A stretch of DNA of 34,997 nucleotides from contig JABABI010000024.1 of NCBI GenBank assembly GCA_014238335.1, positions 52,372 through 87,368 on the forward strand, given 5' to 3'. The notes below the pieces were generated by a model, which did not search any database, was not told the DNA's origin, and saw only the letters and a list, made by a program, of their open reading frames with translations. This document shows, piece after piece, positions 25,457 to 33,607 of this stretch (within the stretch, counting starts at the first letter, position 1; each line of letters opens with the position of its first letter). Made by a program: the position numbers and the translations under genes. The DNA is from Fuerstiella sp. GTDB lineage: Bacteria; Planctomycetota; Planctomycetia; Planctomycetales; Planctomycetaceae.

Positions 25457-27709
25457 TTACAGGTTAGGCAGAGTCGGACGCGGCGGCTGTGGTCTGCTCG
25501 GCTTTGGGACTGACGGTGATGGTGGCGGTCGTGGCACATATCGCTGGTTCAGCTGCACGCCGAAGCCGTCCTGTAATTCTCGTGTCGCCATCAGCGACCA
25601 TGGTGTGCCTGGATTATCGTCGATACATCGTTGCAGTACTCTTTTGGCGATTGCCGTTCGCTCTGCGGAAGGGGCACCTCCGCGAAGCTGATCGGACGCT
25701 GTCAGCCAGACGTAATTGGTGTCATTATTCAGTTTGTCAATGTTGGCCAACAGGGTATTCGTCGTGATCAGGTACTCACGCAGGCGAACGCTGACGGCCA
25801 GCAGACGTCCGATGTTCAGATCGCACCATGCCCGCCACCGCTTTGAGTCTTCCATTCTGTACAGCTGTTCGAGCAGAGTTTCGTTTACGTCCGTTTCCAG
25901 CACTGTGATGTCAGCGTCGGTGACGGATTCGTCATCGGGGGAAGGCCGTGTTCGAGTTTGCTGGTCGTTGTTTTCGGATGAATCGTTACCGGGCGGATCC
26001 TGATTCTCTTCGCCTGACGACGATTTGTTCAGTTTGCGTTCCGGCCCGGCGTGATCCGTTCGGTCTGCGTATTCCGTCTGCGGTTGAAATGCGGGACGAC
26101 TGACAGCTGCCGCGAATACGGCGAGGGCTTTCTCCACGTCCTGAGCTGTCTGCCAGGCTCGGCGAACGGCGGGGCGGAGCTTGTCCGGCAGTGTTGTGCG
26201 ACGATACTGCACGGGTTGTTCGCCGGAGAAGCTGGGGCGAAAGGTGATTGGAGGCTGGCTGTATCTGGTGAGGTTCGACTTCCATGTCTCAGCAGCGGAG
26301 GCGAGCACGATCTGTCGGAGCGGTTGACGGCGGAGCATGAATTCGATTTCGGTGATGGACCGATAATCCGGCAAATAGTCTTGCACCTGCTCCAGCGGAA
26401 ATGGAGAACGGTCGGCGGGACGATCGTAAATCGTATAACGCCCCCCTGTTTGTCGAGACAGTCGAGTCAGTGCATACGGGCTGAATCCGCTCAACAGAGA
26501 TTCAAAGTTGGAACCACCGTACTTCGCTGAACTTCCAGGCCATGGTCCGCGAAATGATTCGTCGTAGTTTGTCGGGACGCCGCGGTACCAGTATCCAAGC
26601 GACAACTTTTGGGGGAATGACGAATCCGGACCGCGGTGCACGGGTAATTGATAGATCCTGTTGTCCGCCGGATGCAGAAACGACATATGTCCCTTCTGAG
26701 CTCCCAGTACAGCTGACGGACCAATGACATCAACCCGTACATTAGCCTGCAGACATTTCTGAATCGTATGTTCCAGCCGAAGGTAGTCGTCCCCTGATTC
26801 GTCGGTCCACAGCACCAGCAGTTTTTGGCGTTCCTTGCCGCGCAGCCATCGGTGCGCGTTGAACAGATTGTCCACACACCACTCGACCGACTGAAATGTG
26901 TTTTCAATTCCTGATGGGTCAGCGGGAAGGCCGTAAATCGATCGCGCGACCGCCTGCGCTTTGATGGTGGAGTCCTGAATGAGCGTTACGTCGTCACCAA
27001 ACGCGACCACGTAATGCATGACCTTAGAGGACTTGTCGTCTTCGATCGCCTCCAGTGTGCCCAGCAAACGCTGAGCCAGATCCTTGATGTCCAGCTGCAT
27101 ACTCAGCGACTGATCCAGCATCCAGACGACGATGGCATCGCCATCAGAAGCAATTGACCGCAGTTCACCGTGCAAGGCCGATGCGATATCCTCGGTTCCA
27201 TTGGCTTCGGTAACTCGCGTTTCGCCACGGTGTTCATGTATTGGCAATGCAGACATCAGGATCGGTACTTCCGCCATCAATACGTCATCGCTGAGGTGGT
27301 TGAGCGTTTGCAGAGTCGGTGCCACTACGCGCGGCTGCTGCCGAAAGTGGACGGCTGAGGTGGTGACCGGGGTTGGTGGCGGGGTGTCCACCGCAGCGAC
27401 GGCCATGGACGCGTTTGGTGTGGCTGCAGTTGAGTCTGGCGTGACTTCGAATTCTGTCTGCTGGAAATTCGTGTTCGCATCTTTGGAGGCCGGTGAGAAT
27501 GACGCATCAAGGATGGGCACATTCACACCTTCGGTCAGGATAGGCAGGATCCACATTCCCAGAAGAATCACGATGACCGCATGGATGCCGAGTGAAGACA
27601 GAACTGGAGTAACGCGTCGTCGGACATTCAACTGAAACCACGGCATCGAGCGAAGCCATTTGATCAGCGATGGCGCTGGCAGACTGGAATTTTCGTCGAG
27701 AATGGACAT
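25457..27709 (-). CDS. von Willebrand factor A protein with TonB-like membrane anchor
   Basis: A 750-residue protein from ATG 27709; a TTG at 27751 would add 14 residues and is less likely. One membrane helix lies at about 36-58, preceded by Arg residues (NVRRR). It contains S39-L-G-I-H43, the S-x3-H motif of TonB anchor helices. A disordered Pro/Thr linker follows to about residue 190. A vWA domain then starts at 'IVVWMLDQSLSMQL', with the MIDAS D199-x-S-x-S203 and a later 'WTDESGDD'. Residues about 550-650 are charged and low-complexity, and the end is Pro-rich (SPSVPKPSRPQPPRP). The vWA domain should bind a metal and a partner protein in the periplasm. A link to an ExbB/ExbD motor is inferred from the helix only; no motor gene is adjacent. 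Confidence 0.85.
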   Translation of the reverse strand: MSILDENSSLPAPSLIKWLRSMPWFQLNVRRRVTPVLSSLGIHAVIVILLGMWILPILTEGVNVPILDASFSPASKDANTNFQQTEFEVTPDSTAATPNASMAVAAVDTPPPTPVTTSAVHFRQQPRVVAPTLQTLNHLSDDVLMAEVPILMSALPIHEHRGETRVTEANGTEDIASALHGELRSIASDGDAIVVWMLDQSLSMQLDIKDLAQRLLGTLEAIEDDKSSKVMHYVVAFGDDVTLIQDSTIKAQAVARSIYGLPADPSGIENTFQSVEWCVDNLFNAHRWLRGKERQKLLVLWTDESGDDYLRLEHTIQKCLQANVRVDVIGPSAVLGAQKGHMSFLHPADNRIYQLPVHRGPDSSFPQKLSLGYWYRGVPTNYDESFRGPWPGSSAKYGGSNFESLLSGFSPYALTRLSRQTGGRYTIYDRPADRSPFPLEQVQDYLPDYRSITEIEFMLRRQPLRQIVLASAAETWKSNLTRYSQPPITFRPSFSGEQPVQYRRTTLPDKLRPAVRRAWQTAQDVEKALAVFAAAVSRPAFQPQTEYADRTDHAGPERKLNKSSSGEENQDPPGNDSSENNDQQTRTRPSPDDESVTDADITVLETDVNETLLEQLYRMEDSKRWRAWCDLNIGRLLAVSVRLREYLITTNTLLANIDKLNNDTNYVWLTASDQLRGGAPSAERTAIAKRVLQRCIDDNPGTPWSLMATRELQDGFGVQLNQRYVPRPPPSPSVPKPSRPQPPRPTLPNL

Positions 27710-28033
27710 CGGCAGACTTCTGCGGATACAACAAAGTTCACGAAGCGCCAAGCCTTTAGTGTACGTCGGGTCCAGTCATGTGTCACGTCGTTTCGTGAGC
27801 TTTGGCAGGATAGCCAACCGCGTGTCGGAAACGTCCGCATGAACGAGCTGATTGAGTCATCGCCGGTGCCGTTACGACGCCCCGCCTTAGCACGAAGCGG
27901 TCTCCGAAAATTGGCAGTGTGCATTGGCCGGATCCCGTATTATGTGCTTCGCGCGTTTGCAATGTCGCTGAGGAAAAATGATCGTGAAGAAGATCCTGGA
28001 ACTGACCGCACTGTCACGGCTGCTGCAGTCTGT
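27710..28033. other. Intergenic region between hslU and the vWA gene
   Basis: About 324 bases with no gene I can support. A plus-strand frame starting at 27839 runs through into the antisense of hslU and has no motif. No clear terminator follows hslU. Confidence 0.4.
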
Positions 28034-29440
28034 TCAAAGCACAAAGCGGCTGAGGTCCTCGTCTTTGCGAATGTCGTCAAGCTTCTCATGTACGTAAGCT
28101 TCGTCAACAACGACGGTCCTGTGGCCGCAATCCGGAGCTTCGTAGCTGACATCTTCCAGCAGACGTTCCATGATTGTCTGCAGTCGCCGGGCCCCAATGT
28201 TCTGAGTCGTCTGATTCACAAAGAACGCCACGTCCGCGATCGCCAGCAGACCGTCGTCAGTGTATTCAACCGTTACACCGTCGACGGCCAGCAGTTCGAC
28301 GTACTGCCGCGTAATGGAACCGGATGGTTCGGTTAGAATGCGAACGAAATCGTCTTTCGTCAGGTCGCTCAATTCCACACGAATCGGGAATCGTCCCTGC
28401 AGTTCCGGCATCAAGTCCGAGGGCCGAGACCGATGAAACGCACCAGCTGCGATGAACATGATTTTTTCGGTCGAAACGGATCCGTACCGTGTCTGCACGG
28501 TTGTGCCTTCAACAATCGGCAGCAGGTCGCGCTGGACTCCCTGGCGGCTGACGTCGGCAGATTTACTGCCTTCGCCCCCGCTGCAGACCTTGTCGATTTC
28601 GTCGATGAAGACGATGCCGGTTTCTTCGGCGCGATGGATGGCTTCTTCCTGAATGCTGTCCTTGTCGAGTAAGGCTTCCACTTCCAGTTCATGCAGGACT
28701 TGCCGAGCATTGGCCACCGTAAGTCTTCGTGACGTATTCTGTTTGGGCATCATCTTGTCCAGCATGCCCTGCAGATCCATATCCATCTGTTCCATGCCCC
28801 CCATGTTCGTGAAAACCTGGACGGGGGAGTTTCTTTGTTCCGTGGACAGTTCGACCATCCGGTCTTCCAGCTTTCCGTCTCGCAGCATGTCCCGAAATTT
28901 TTCAACGGTTCGCAGATGTTTGGCATGCTGCGACTCGGTGTCCTCTGCAATTTCGTCTTCTGAAGAAAATGACGATGACGGCTCAAAGGGCACTAAAAGT
29001 TCCAGCAGACGATCCTCAACCCCACGTGTTGCTTCCTCTTCCACGTCGGCGCGCTTTGCCGTACGGACGAGTCCGATGGCGGCTTCAACAAGATCGCGGA
29101 TGACGCTTTCCACGTCGCGGCCGTAGTAGCCGACTTCAGTGTACTTGGTGGCTTCAACTTTGATAAACGGCGCACTGGTCAATTTGGCCAGTCGCCGTGT
29201 GATTTCGGTTTTGCCAACTCCCGTTGGGCCGATCATCAGGATGTTGCGAGGGGTGACTTCCTTGCGCATCTCGTCAGAAAGGTTCTGCCAGCGCCAGCGA
29301 TTCCTGAGGGCCACGGCGACCGCTCGTTTGGCGCCGTCCTGTCCGACGATGTGTTCGCTCAGTTTTTCGACGACCTGATGAGGTGTCAAAGGGGTGATGG
29401 TTTCAGGCATGTTTCGGTGTGGTGCGGAGTTGCTGTTCAT
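28034..29440 (-). CDS. hslU: ATP-dependent protease ATPase subunit HslU
   Basis: A 468-residue AAA+ unfoldase, full length for the family. The Walker A motif is GPTGVGKT at 71-78. The substrate-gripping pore loop is G104-Y-Y-G107, where E. coli HslU has GYVG. The Walker B motif is in 'GIVFIDEIDKV' and the sensor region in 'LMPELQGRFPIRVEL'. The C-terminus ends 'EDLSRFVL', the tail that docks into HslV and activates it. HslU forms a hexamer that unfolds proteins and feeds them to the HslV dodecamer in the cytoplasm. The ATG at 29440 is used; an in-frame ATG at 29410 (MPETITPLTP) is an equally good family-like start. It lies 49 bp after hslV on the same strand, the usual operon order. Confidence 0.97.
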   Translation of the reverse strand: MNSNSAPHRNMPETITPLTPHQVVEKLSEHIVGQDGAKRAVAVALRNRWRWQNLSDEMRKEVTPRNILMIGPTGVGKTEITRRLAKLTSAPFIKVEATKYTEVGYYGRDVESVIRDLVEAAIGLVRTAKRADVEEEATRGVEDRLLELLVPFEPSSSFSSEDEIAEDTESQHAKHLRTVEKFRDMLRDGKLEDRMVELSTEQRNSPVQVFTNMGGMEQMDMDLQGMLDKMMPKQNTSRRLTVANARQVLHELEVEALLDKDSIQEEAIHRAEETGIVFIDEIDKVCSGGEGSKSADVSRQGVQRDLLPIVEGTTVQTRYGSVSTEKIMFIAAGAFHRSRPSDLMPELQGRFPIRVELSDLTKDDFVRILTEPSGSITRQYVELLAVDGVTVEYTDDGLLAIADVAFFVNQTTQNIGARRLQTIMERLLEDVSYEAPDCGHRTVVVDEAYVHEKLDDIRKDEDLSRFVL

Positions 29441-29489
29441 GGGGAAAGAAAATTGGTTTGGCGCGATTGGCCAGTCGCCTGATTAAGAG

Positions 29490-30056
29490 CTACGTCAGCG
29501 ACTCCAACTCTTCGATAATAATGTTGGTGTTGGTGTAGATGTCAATTTCTGCAGCCACGGCCAGTGACTCCCGCACGATCTGTTCTGCGGAAAGATCGGA
29601 ATGCTTTGTTAACGCCTTGGCGGCAGACGTCGCGTATGGACCGCCGGACCCGATGCCCACAACCCCGTCGGTGGGCTGAACCACGTCGCCCTGTCCGGTC
29701 AGCAGCAGCGAAATTTCTGCATCGGCGACGATCATCATGGCCTCCAGTTTTCGCAGTGCTCTGTCCGTGCGCCAGTCACGAGCGAGTTCTGTGGCAGCCC
29801 GAGCGATGTTTCCGGGGTAGTCCTTCACTTTCTCTTCGAACCGTTCCATCAGAGCAAACGCATCTGCAGTCGATCCGGCGAACCCGACCAGCACTTTTCC
29901 GTCCAGCATTCGCCGCAGCTTCTTTGTGTCCGATTTCATGATCGTGTTGCCGTACGTTACCTGTCCGTCCGCTCCCAGAACAATTTTGCCTTTGTGGCGC
30001 ACGGCAAGAACGGTTGTGGATCTCCAGCGAGGTTTATCAGCAGTTATGTTTGGCAT
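29490..30056 (-). CDS. hslV: ATP-dependent protease peptidase subunit HslV
   Basis: A 188-residue threonine peptidase of the proteasome-beta type. The catalytic start appears as 'RWRSTTVLAVRHKGK'. Thr14 aligns with the N-terminal nucleophile Thr of HslV, so 13 residues (MPNITADKPRWRS) would have to be removed; E. coli HslV loses only its Met. Other family marks are 'LGADGQVTYGNTIMK', 'VLVGFAGSTADAFAL', 'TGQGDVVQP' and 'GIGSGGPYATSAAKAL'. It forms two stacked hexamers that degrade proteins delivered by HslU. It is followed by hslU at 49 bp. The propeptide-like extension looks real because the first ATG downstream of it would fall far inside the fold. Confidence 0.97.
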   Translation of the reverse strand: MPNITADKPRWRSTTVLAVRHKGKIVLGADGQVTYGNTIMKSDTKKLRRMLDGKVLVGFAGSTADAFALMERFEEKVKDYPGNIARAATELARDWRTDRALRKLEAMMIVADAEISLLLTGQGDVVQPTDGVVGIGSGGPYATSAAKALTKHSDLSAEQIVRESLAVAAEIDIYTNTNIIIEELESLT

Positions 30057-30321
30057 GTTGGGCGTTACGTTAGAGTTGGCGCACTAAGAGACCGGACTTC
30101 TATCAGGTAAACCCAGGGAGCTCAAACCGTTGTTACGATCGATTTGCGAAGTGCACACAATCGCCGGGTTGTTCTGTCACAGCCACAGCGGATTACGCAG
30201 ATTCATTCGCGGGAAAAGGGGGGCAGGTACCAAAAATGCAAAGCACCCGTCGGGCCGTTCCGGATTTTGGTACCTGACGCGGTTTTTCCGGGGAACCCTA
30301 AAACTTAGGGCTGACAGAACA
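30057..30321. other. Intergenic region upstream of hslV containing an inverted repeat element
   Basis: No gene is seen. The region must hold the hslV promoter, which I cannot place, and it contains the inverted repeat at 30224-30276. Confidence 0.4.
30224..30276. repeat. REP-like inverted repeat element, 12-bp perfect arms
   Basis: CAGGTACCAAAA at 30224-30235 is perfectly complementary to TTTTGGTACCTG at 30265-30276. The 29-base loop itself contains a small CCC-GTC-GGG hairpin. Outside the arms, GGAAAA (30212-30217) and TTTTCC (30284-30289) can extend the stem. The structure lies between the stop of the ridA gene and the start of hslV, both on the minus strand, so it could act as a terminator or mRNA-stabilising hairpin. 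It also has the look of a dispersed REP or MITE-like element. Only one copy is in this window. Confidence 0.7.
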
Positions 30322-30723
30322 CTAGTTGTCATCTGCGGTCGGGATCACAGCAACGCATTCGACTTCGAATCGGAGCGAATCCGGGAGGCAGCGGGTAATG
30401 GTGGTTCGGGCCGGAAACGGTGCGGAAAAATAGTCTTTGTATAGTTCGTTGAAGGCAGCCAGATCTTTGTCGTCTCGAACATAATTGCGTGTCTGAACAA
30501 CGTGTGACAGGTTACAGCCAGCGCCGTTCAACACGGCATTCAGGTTTTCCATGGATCTGCGAAACTCGCCTTCAAACGAATCTGAGACGATATTTCCGGA
30601 GCCGTCGACGGACGCCTGCCCCGAGACGAACACCATGTTTCCGACCACAACACTGGGGCTGAAAGGAAGATGTGATGTGGGCGTGTTGTTTTCCAGCGGA
30701 TAACGGACAGTGGGTGGCGTCAT
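30322..30723 (-). CDS. RidA family protein (imine/enamine deaminase)
   Basis: A 133-residue RidA/YjgF-type protein, normal length. The family features are 'GNMVFVSGQASVDGSGNIV', 'ENLNAVLNGAGCNLSHVVQ' and the end 'PARTTITRCLPDSLRFEVEC'. The Arg in 'PAR' corresponds to the active-site arginine that holds the carboxylate of imine or enamine intermediates, and a Glu follows near the end. RidA proteins hydrolyse reactive 2-aminoacrylate and similar products of PLP enzymes in the cytoplasm. The ATG at 30723 has no strong ribosome site. The hslVU genes follow downstream on the same strand, with the inverted repeat between, so separate transcription is likely. Confidence 0.95.
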   Translation of the reverse strand: MTPPTVRYPLENNTPTSHLPFSPSVVVGNMVFVSGQASVDGSGNIVSDSFEGEFRRSMENLNAVLNGAGCNLSHVVQTRNYVRDDKDLAAFNELYKDYFSAPFPARTTITRCLPDSLRFEVECVAVIPTADDN

Positions 30724-30845
30724 GTGAGGGCTTTCGAACCGACGTTTTTATCGGGAAATGCGTTTAGCGTGGCAGTGATCAGCGGTTCGTGAAAATCCGC
30801 ACGGCTGCGTGATACCGTGTCAGGCGGCGGCGATCAAGAAGGTGC

Positions 30846-30989
30846 ATGGAGAAACGCGAGTTTCGTCACATACCGGCGAATTGTCGCGGCAGGCTGACCG
30901 TCTGTTGGGACGGTAAAGACACGGGGCATCCGGTGCGTTGCAGTGGCGCGCCGTCTCGTTCATCGCGATGGAGGGACGCGGGCTTGTGA
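30846..30989 (+). CDS. Possible PilZ-like stub, 47 residues
   Basis: A short plus-strand frame whose start 'MEKREFRHIPANCRGRLTV' resembles the beginning of PilZ (cyclic-di-GMP binding) domains, where Arg residues precede a 'IP' strand. It stops after 47 residues, far short of a full PilZ domain of about 100, so it would be a fragment if real. No matching continuation is certain in the other frames. The rest of the gap 30724-31042 shows nothing else. Confidence 0.2.
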   Translation: MEKREFRHIPANCRGRLTVCWDGKDTGHPVRCSGAPSRSSRWRDAGL

Positions 30990-31042
30990 GAGAACAGAAG
31001 GCGGTTGCTTCCGCAAGTGGCAGCAGTTGTGGGATGAGCGAT

Positions 31043-31492
31043 TCAGGGGCCGGCCGTAATACCGTTGTAACGTTCGGTGGCAAGCGTCGTGCTGGAGGTG
31101 ATGACCAGCCCGCCGGTAAACATGGGGACGAAGATCGCATTGTCGTCGTACGGAATAAAGATGTTGACGGTGACTTCTCGCGTAGTGTTGGTGATCACGT
31201 TCGGCGTGACCGTAACTGTCAGGTTGTCTACTCCAATGATCCCCAGAATCCGTTCAGCTTCGGCAATGCCGAGGGCGACGTCGGCGCCAGGAATCACCAG
31301 CATGCGCGCTCCTTCGTAGGCAGCATTGTGGGATGTTGCTCGAATCGTGCTGAGGATTCCAAACTCAATTCCGGAAAACAGCAGAAGAAAAAAAACAGGT
31401 GCGACCACGGCGAATTCAACAAGGGTGGCTCCTCGTCGGGACGGCTGCGTTTCGGTATAGCGAAGCCTTCTTTGTGTGAACCTGACTTTCAT
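31043..31492 (-). CDS. TadE-like minor pseudopilin
   Basis: A 149-residue TadE-family protein. After a basic N-terminus comes 'RRGATLVEFAVVAPVFFLLL'; the G followed four residues later by E is the prepilin-peptidase site plan of Tad pseudopilins, and the hydrophobic helix follows. A periplasmic domain of about 95 residues ends with Thr/Val-rich strands. TadE/TadF proteins are minor components needed for Tad (Flp) pilus assembly. It is last in a four-gene minus-strand set (HAMP protein, TadE, vWA/TadG, TadE), 45 bp after the vWA/TadG gene. No Tad ATPase, platform protein or secretin is in the window. Confidence 0.87.
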   Translation of the reverse strand: MKVRFTQRRLRYTETQPSRRGATLVEFAVVAPVFFLLLFSGIEFGILSTIRATSHNAAYEGARMLVIPGADVALGIAEAERILGIIGVDNLTVTVTPNVITNTTREVTVNIFIPYDDNAIFVPMFTGGLVITSSTTLATERYNGITAGP

Positions 31493-31537
31493 GACAATCC
31501 CTTCGTTTCGACCGTTCTGCGTCGCGGACCAATCGAA

Positions 31538-32602
31538 TTATTCGGTCAGCAGTGTGGGCAGGTTGTTGGCAATTTCTTCAAAGACGGCAATCAGTTCTGC
31601 CTGATCATCTGCGTGCCAGTGCCGACCGCCGCCCTTGCGGGCCACAAGTTGCATATGTGACTGATCGGCCCCTTTGCTGAATGTGATTGTGTGGACGGTG
31701 ATCCCATAGGTGTTATGTGCCGTCCGAGCCACGTATTCCGGCAGGACGCGTCTGTTGTGCTGGCCGTCGGTCATCACGACGATTGTCTTGGCAGCATTTG
31801 CACGGGCAAACGAAGGATCAGTGACTCCGGCAATACCGTCCTGGATTCCCCGACCAATGGCGGTCGCCCCGCCAACCGACAGTTCGTCGATGGTGGTCAT
31901 CAATCGGGCATAGTCCAATGTCATGTTTTCGTCGAGGGTGGATGAGCTGGAATAGGTTGCAACCCCCACAAGTTCATCCTGCGGTGTCGATGCGAGGGCG
32001 TCCAGAAATGCTGTGACTGCGCGCTTCAGGTTACGCCACCGATTGCCGCCCCGTGTTCGCCGACGCATTGAACCTGACCGGTCCAGCACCAGCATGACAT
32101 CGCGATCCATATGTGATGCAACGGCTGTCTTCACCGGTTCGAAGTGGCCGTGGTCAAAAAAACCTGTGAACAGCATGGGGATTGCTCCCGATGCAGATCC
32201 TGTCGTGCGGCGGCCGGTGACGTGGACTCCGTTCAGGCCGTTGGTGTTCTCGGGCTGTTGAGTGAACAGCCATGCCCCTGCTCTGTCTGGTGCTGACGTG
32301 CCGAAAATTATGTCCGTGCTGTCCAGCGCCAAAGAGTGTCCGGCGACAGTGTTTCGCGACGCAGCGTTGATCGCGACCGCGCGGGCGATATCGGGGTCCT
32401 GTGTGCGACTTAACATACGACTACCGGCGCGCGCTGCCGCGTCCGTCGCCGTCCGGAGCTCAGTGCGCGTTAACTGCATCCAGGCGATATTGACGGCGAA
32501 TGCTGAAAAGGCAAGGATCACCGGCAGGCATACGACGATAAGCGGCAGCATCGCGCCGCGACGGTTCCGCTTGTTGACGTTCGTGACTCGCTGAATTATC
32601 AC
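31538..32602 (-). CDS. TadG-like protein with von Willebrand A domain
   Basis: A 354-residue protein starting at GTG 32602, with AAGGA about 12 bases upstream inside the end of the preceding gene; only one base separates the genes, which suggests translational coupling. The start 'NRRGAMLPLIVVCLPVILAF' is a TadG-like anchor lacking the +5 Glu of true pseudopilins. 'LRTATDAAARAGSRML' follows, as in TadE/TadG proteins. A vWA domain covers about 165-350, with the MIDAS D-R-S-G-S in 'VMLVLDRSGSMRRR' and 'VVMTDGQHN'. Such proteins likely bind metal and partner proteins at the pilus base or cell surface. The TadG plus vWA layout is common in planctomycetes and some proteobacteria. Confidence 0.9.
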   Translation of the reverse strand: MIIQRVTNVNKRNRRGAMLPLIVVCLPVILAFSAFAVNIAWMQLTRTELRTATDAAARAGSRMLSRTQDPDIARAVAINAASRNTVAGHSLALDSTDIIFGTSAPDRAGAWLFTQQPENTNGLNGVHVTGRRTTGSASGAIPMLFTGFFDHGHFEPVKTAVASHMDRDVMLVLDRSGSMRRRTRGGNRWRNLKRAVTAFLDALASTPQDELVGVATYSSSSTLDENMTLDYARLMTTIDELSVGGATAIGRGIQDGIAGVTDPSFARANAAKTIVVMTDGQHNRRVLPEYVARTAHNTYGITVHTITFSKGADQSHMQLVARKGGGRHWHADDQAELIAVFEEIANNLPTLLTE

Positions 32603-32603
32603 C

Positions 32604-33020
32604 TTAGAATTCCTTCATCATAGTGGCCGTACCATCAACAGCAATCGTGTCGTAAAACAGGCCGGAAATCATGGAATTGGCGTTGGCCGGCGCTGAGACG
32701 CGGACAGTGATCCACGTTTCTGGCGGCTGATTCGCAAAATCGGCGGGGGAGACGGTGATGGTTGGCGAATTAACGTTGCGCGCGGTAAGAATTCGATTCG
32801 CCGCTGTTTTGACTGCGGCAGTCTCACCGGTCGGTGAGACCGATACGCGAACGCCTTCATACGCGGCGACACTGAGTGATTGTTTCAGGTAGACCATCGA
32901 ACATGCTTCGATCGTTCCGATGATCAGCACCAAAAGAAGGGGCAGGCAGACCGCAAGTTCAGTTGCGGCTATACCGCGACGAGCGTTGTCTGATTTGTTA
33001 TTTGGCACACGATTCTGCAT
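32604..33020 (-). CDS. TadE-like minor pseudopilin
   Basis: A 138-residue TadE-family protein from ATG 33020; the frame continues to a TTG at 33068, but the short form gives a normal basic leader (MQNRVPNNKSDNARRG). The peptidase-site segment is 'RRGIAATELAVCLPLLLVLI', with G and E four residues apart inside, followed by the membrane helix and 'SLSVAAYEGVRVSVSP', the 'AAxEGxR' motif of TadE. It sits between the HAMP gene and the vWA/TadG gene, 1 bp before the latter. A shared Tad pilus function with the other TadE genes is inferred. Confidence 0.88.
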   Translation of the reverse strand: MQNRVPNNKSDNARRGIAATELAVCLPLLLVLIIGTIEACSMVYLKQSLSVAAYEGVRVSVSPTGETAAVKTAANRILTARNVNSPTITVSPADFANQPPETWITVRVSAPANANSMISGLFYDTIAVDGTATMMKEF

Positions 33021-33064
33021 GTTGCCACATTTCCTGATACTTGAAAGTGAACCGGGTCGCGGCT

Positions 33065-33607
33065 TCAAGCTTCGACCAGCTCAGGCTCTGCTCCCACGGA
33101 AACAGGTGTTTCGGCCTGACCTGCATTGGTATCGACTTGTTTCGTTGTGGCAGCGGTCTGCAGACGATCAGTCATCCTATTGAAGAGTTCAGGCAGGTCG
33201 TTCCACATGTCGTTCTTCCGAAACTCCAGGGGCGGGACAGCTTCACCGTCGCCGAGCCGTTTGACGGTATCACGAAGTCGACAGATGGGCCCTACAATTT
33301 TGTTACTGAGCGTCAGTGTGTCGCGAACAAATATCGGAATCAGGCACGCCAGGGCCAGCAGCATTGGGCCACTTTGTTCCCAGAACTTGTTCACGTTGGC
33401 GGCGAGACCTCCAAACGGGTCTTTGAAGCACTGATTGATGAGTCCGAAGAAGGCACCGGTACAAACAAAGACGAAAAAATGCAGGACGACACGCAGGGCC
33501 AGAGTCCACTGGGCATCAGCATTCACGACGGCTGTTTTTCGCAGGTTTTTCTTGCTTGCCACGACGAGGCTTTTCTGTTTTTGATAGATTTTTTCTGCCG
33601 ACCGCAT
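33065..33607 (-). CDS. HAMP-domain membrane protein
   Basis: A 180-residue protein with two membrane helices (about 35-58 and 81-97) and a HAMP domain at about 101-148 ('SNKIVGPICRLRDTVKRLGD', 'FRKNDMWNDLPELFNRM'). No kinase, methyl-accepting or cyclase output domain follows; the tail is about 30 acidic, unstructured residues. HAMP domains pass signals across the membrane, so this stand-alone form may need a partner protein. It is first in the minus-strand TadE/TadG set; the next start is 44 bp after its stop. Its job in that set is unknown. Confidence 0.85.
   Translation of the reverse strand: MRSAEKIYQKQKSLVVASKKNLRKTAVVNADAQWTLALRVVLHFFVFVCTGAFFGLINQCFKDPFGGLAANVNKFWEQSGPMLLALACLIPIFVRDTLTLSNKIVGPICRLRDTVKRLGDGEAVPPLEFRKNDMWNDLPELFNRMTDRLQTAATTKQVDTNAGQAETPVSVGAEPELVEA

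Noticed and set aside
27839..28336. 165-codon plus-strand frame starting in the gap before the vWA gene
   Set aside because: Its second half is antisense to the conserved end of hslU, and the first half has no motif.
30224..30276. CRISPR repeat or intrinsic terminator
   Set aside because: There is only one unit, no spacers and no T tract; it is recorded as an inverted repeat.
30938..31660. 240-codon plus-strand frame
   Set aside because: It is mostly antisense to a clear TadE gene and the end of the vWA/TadG gene.
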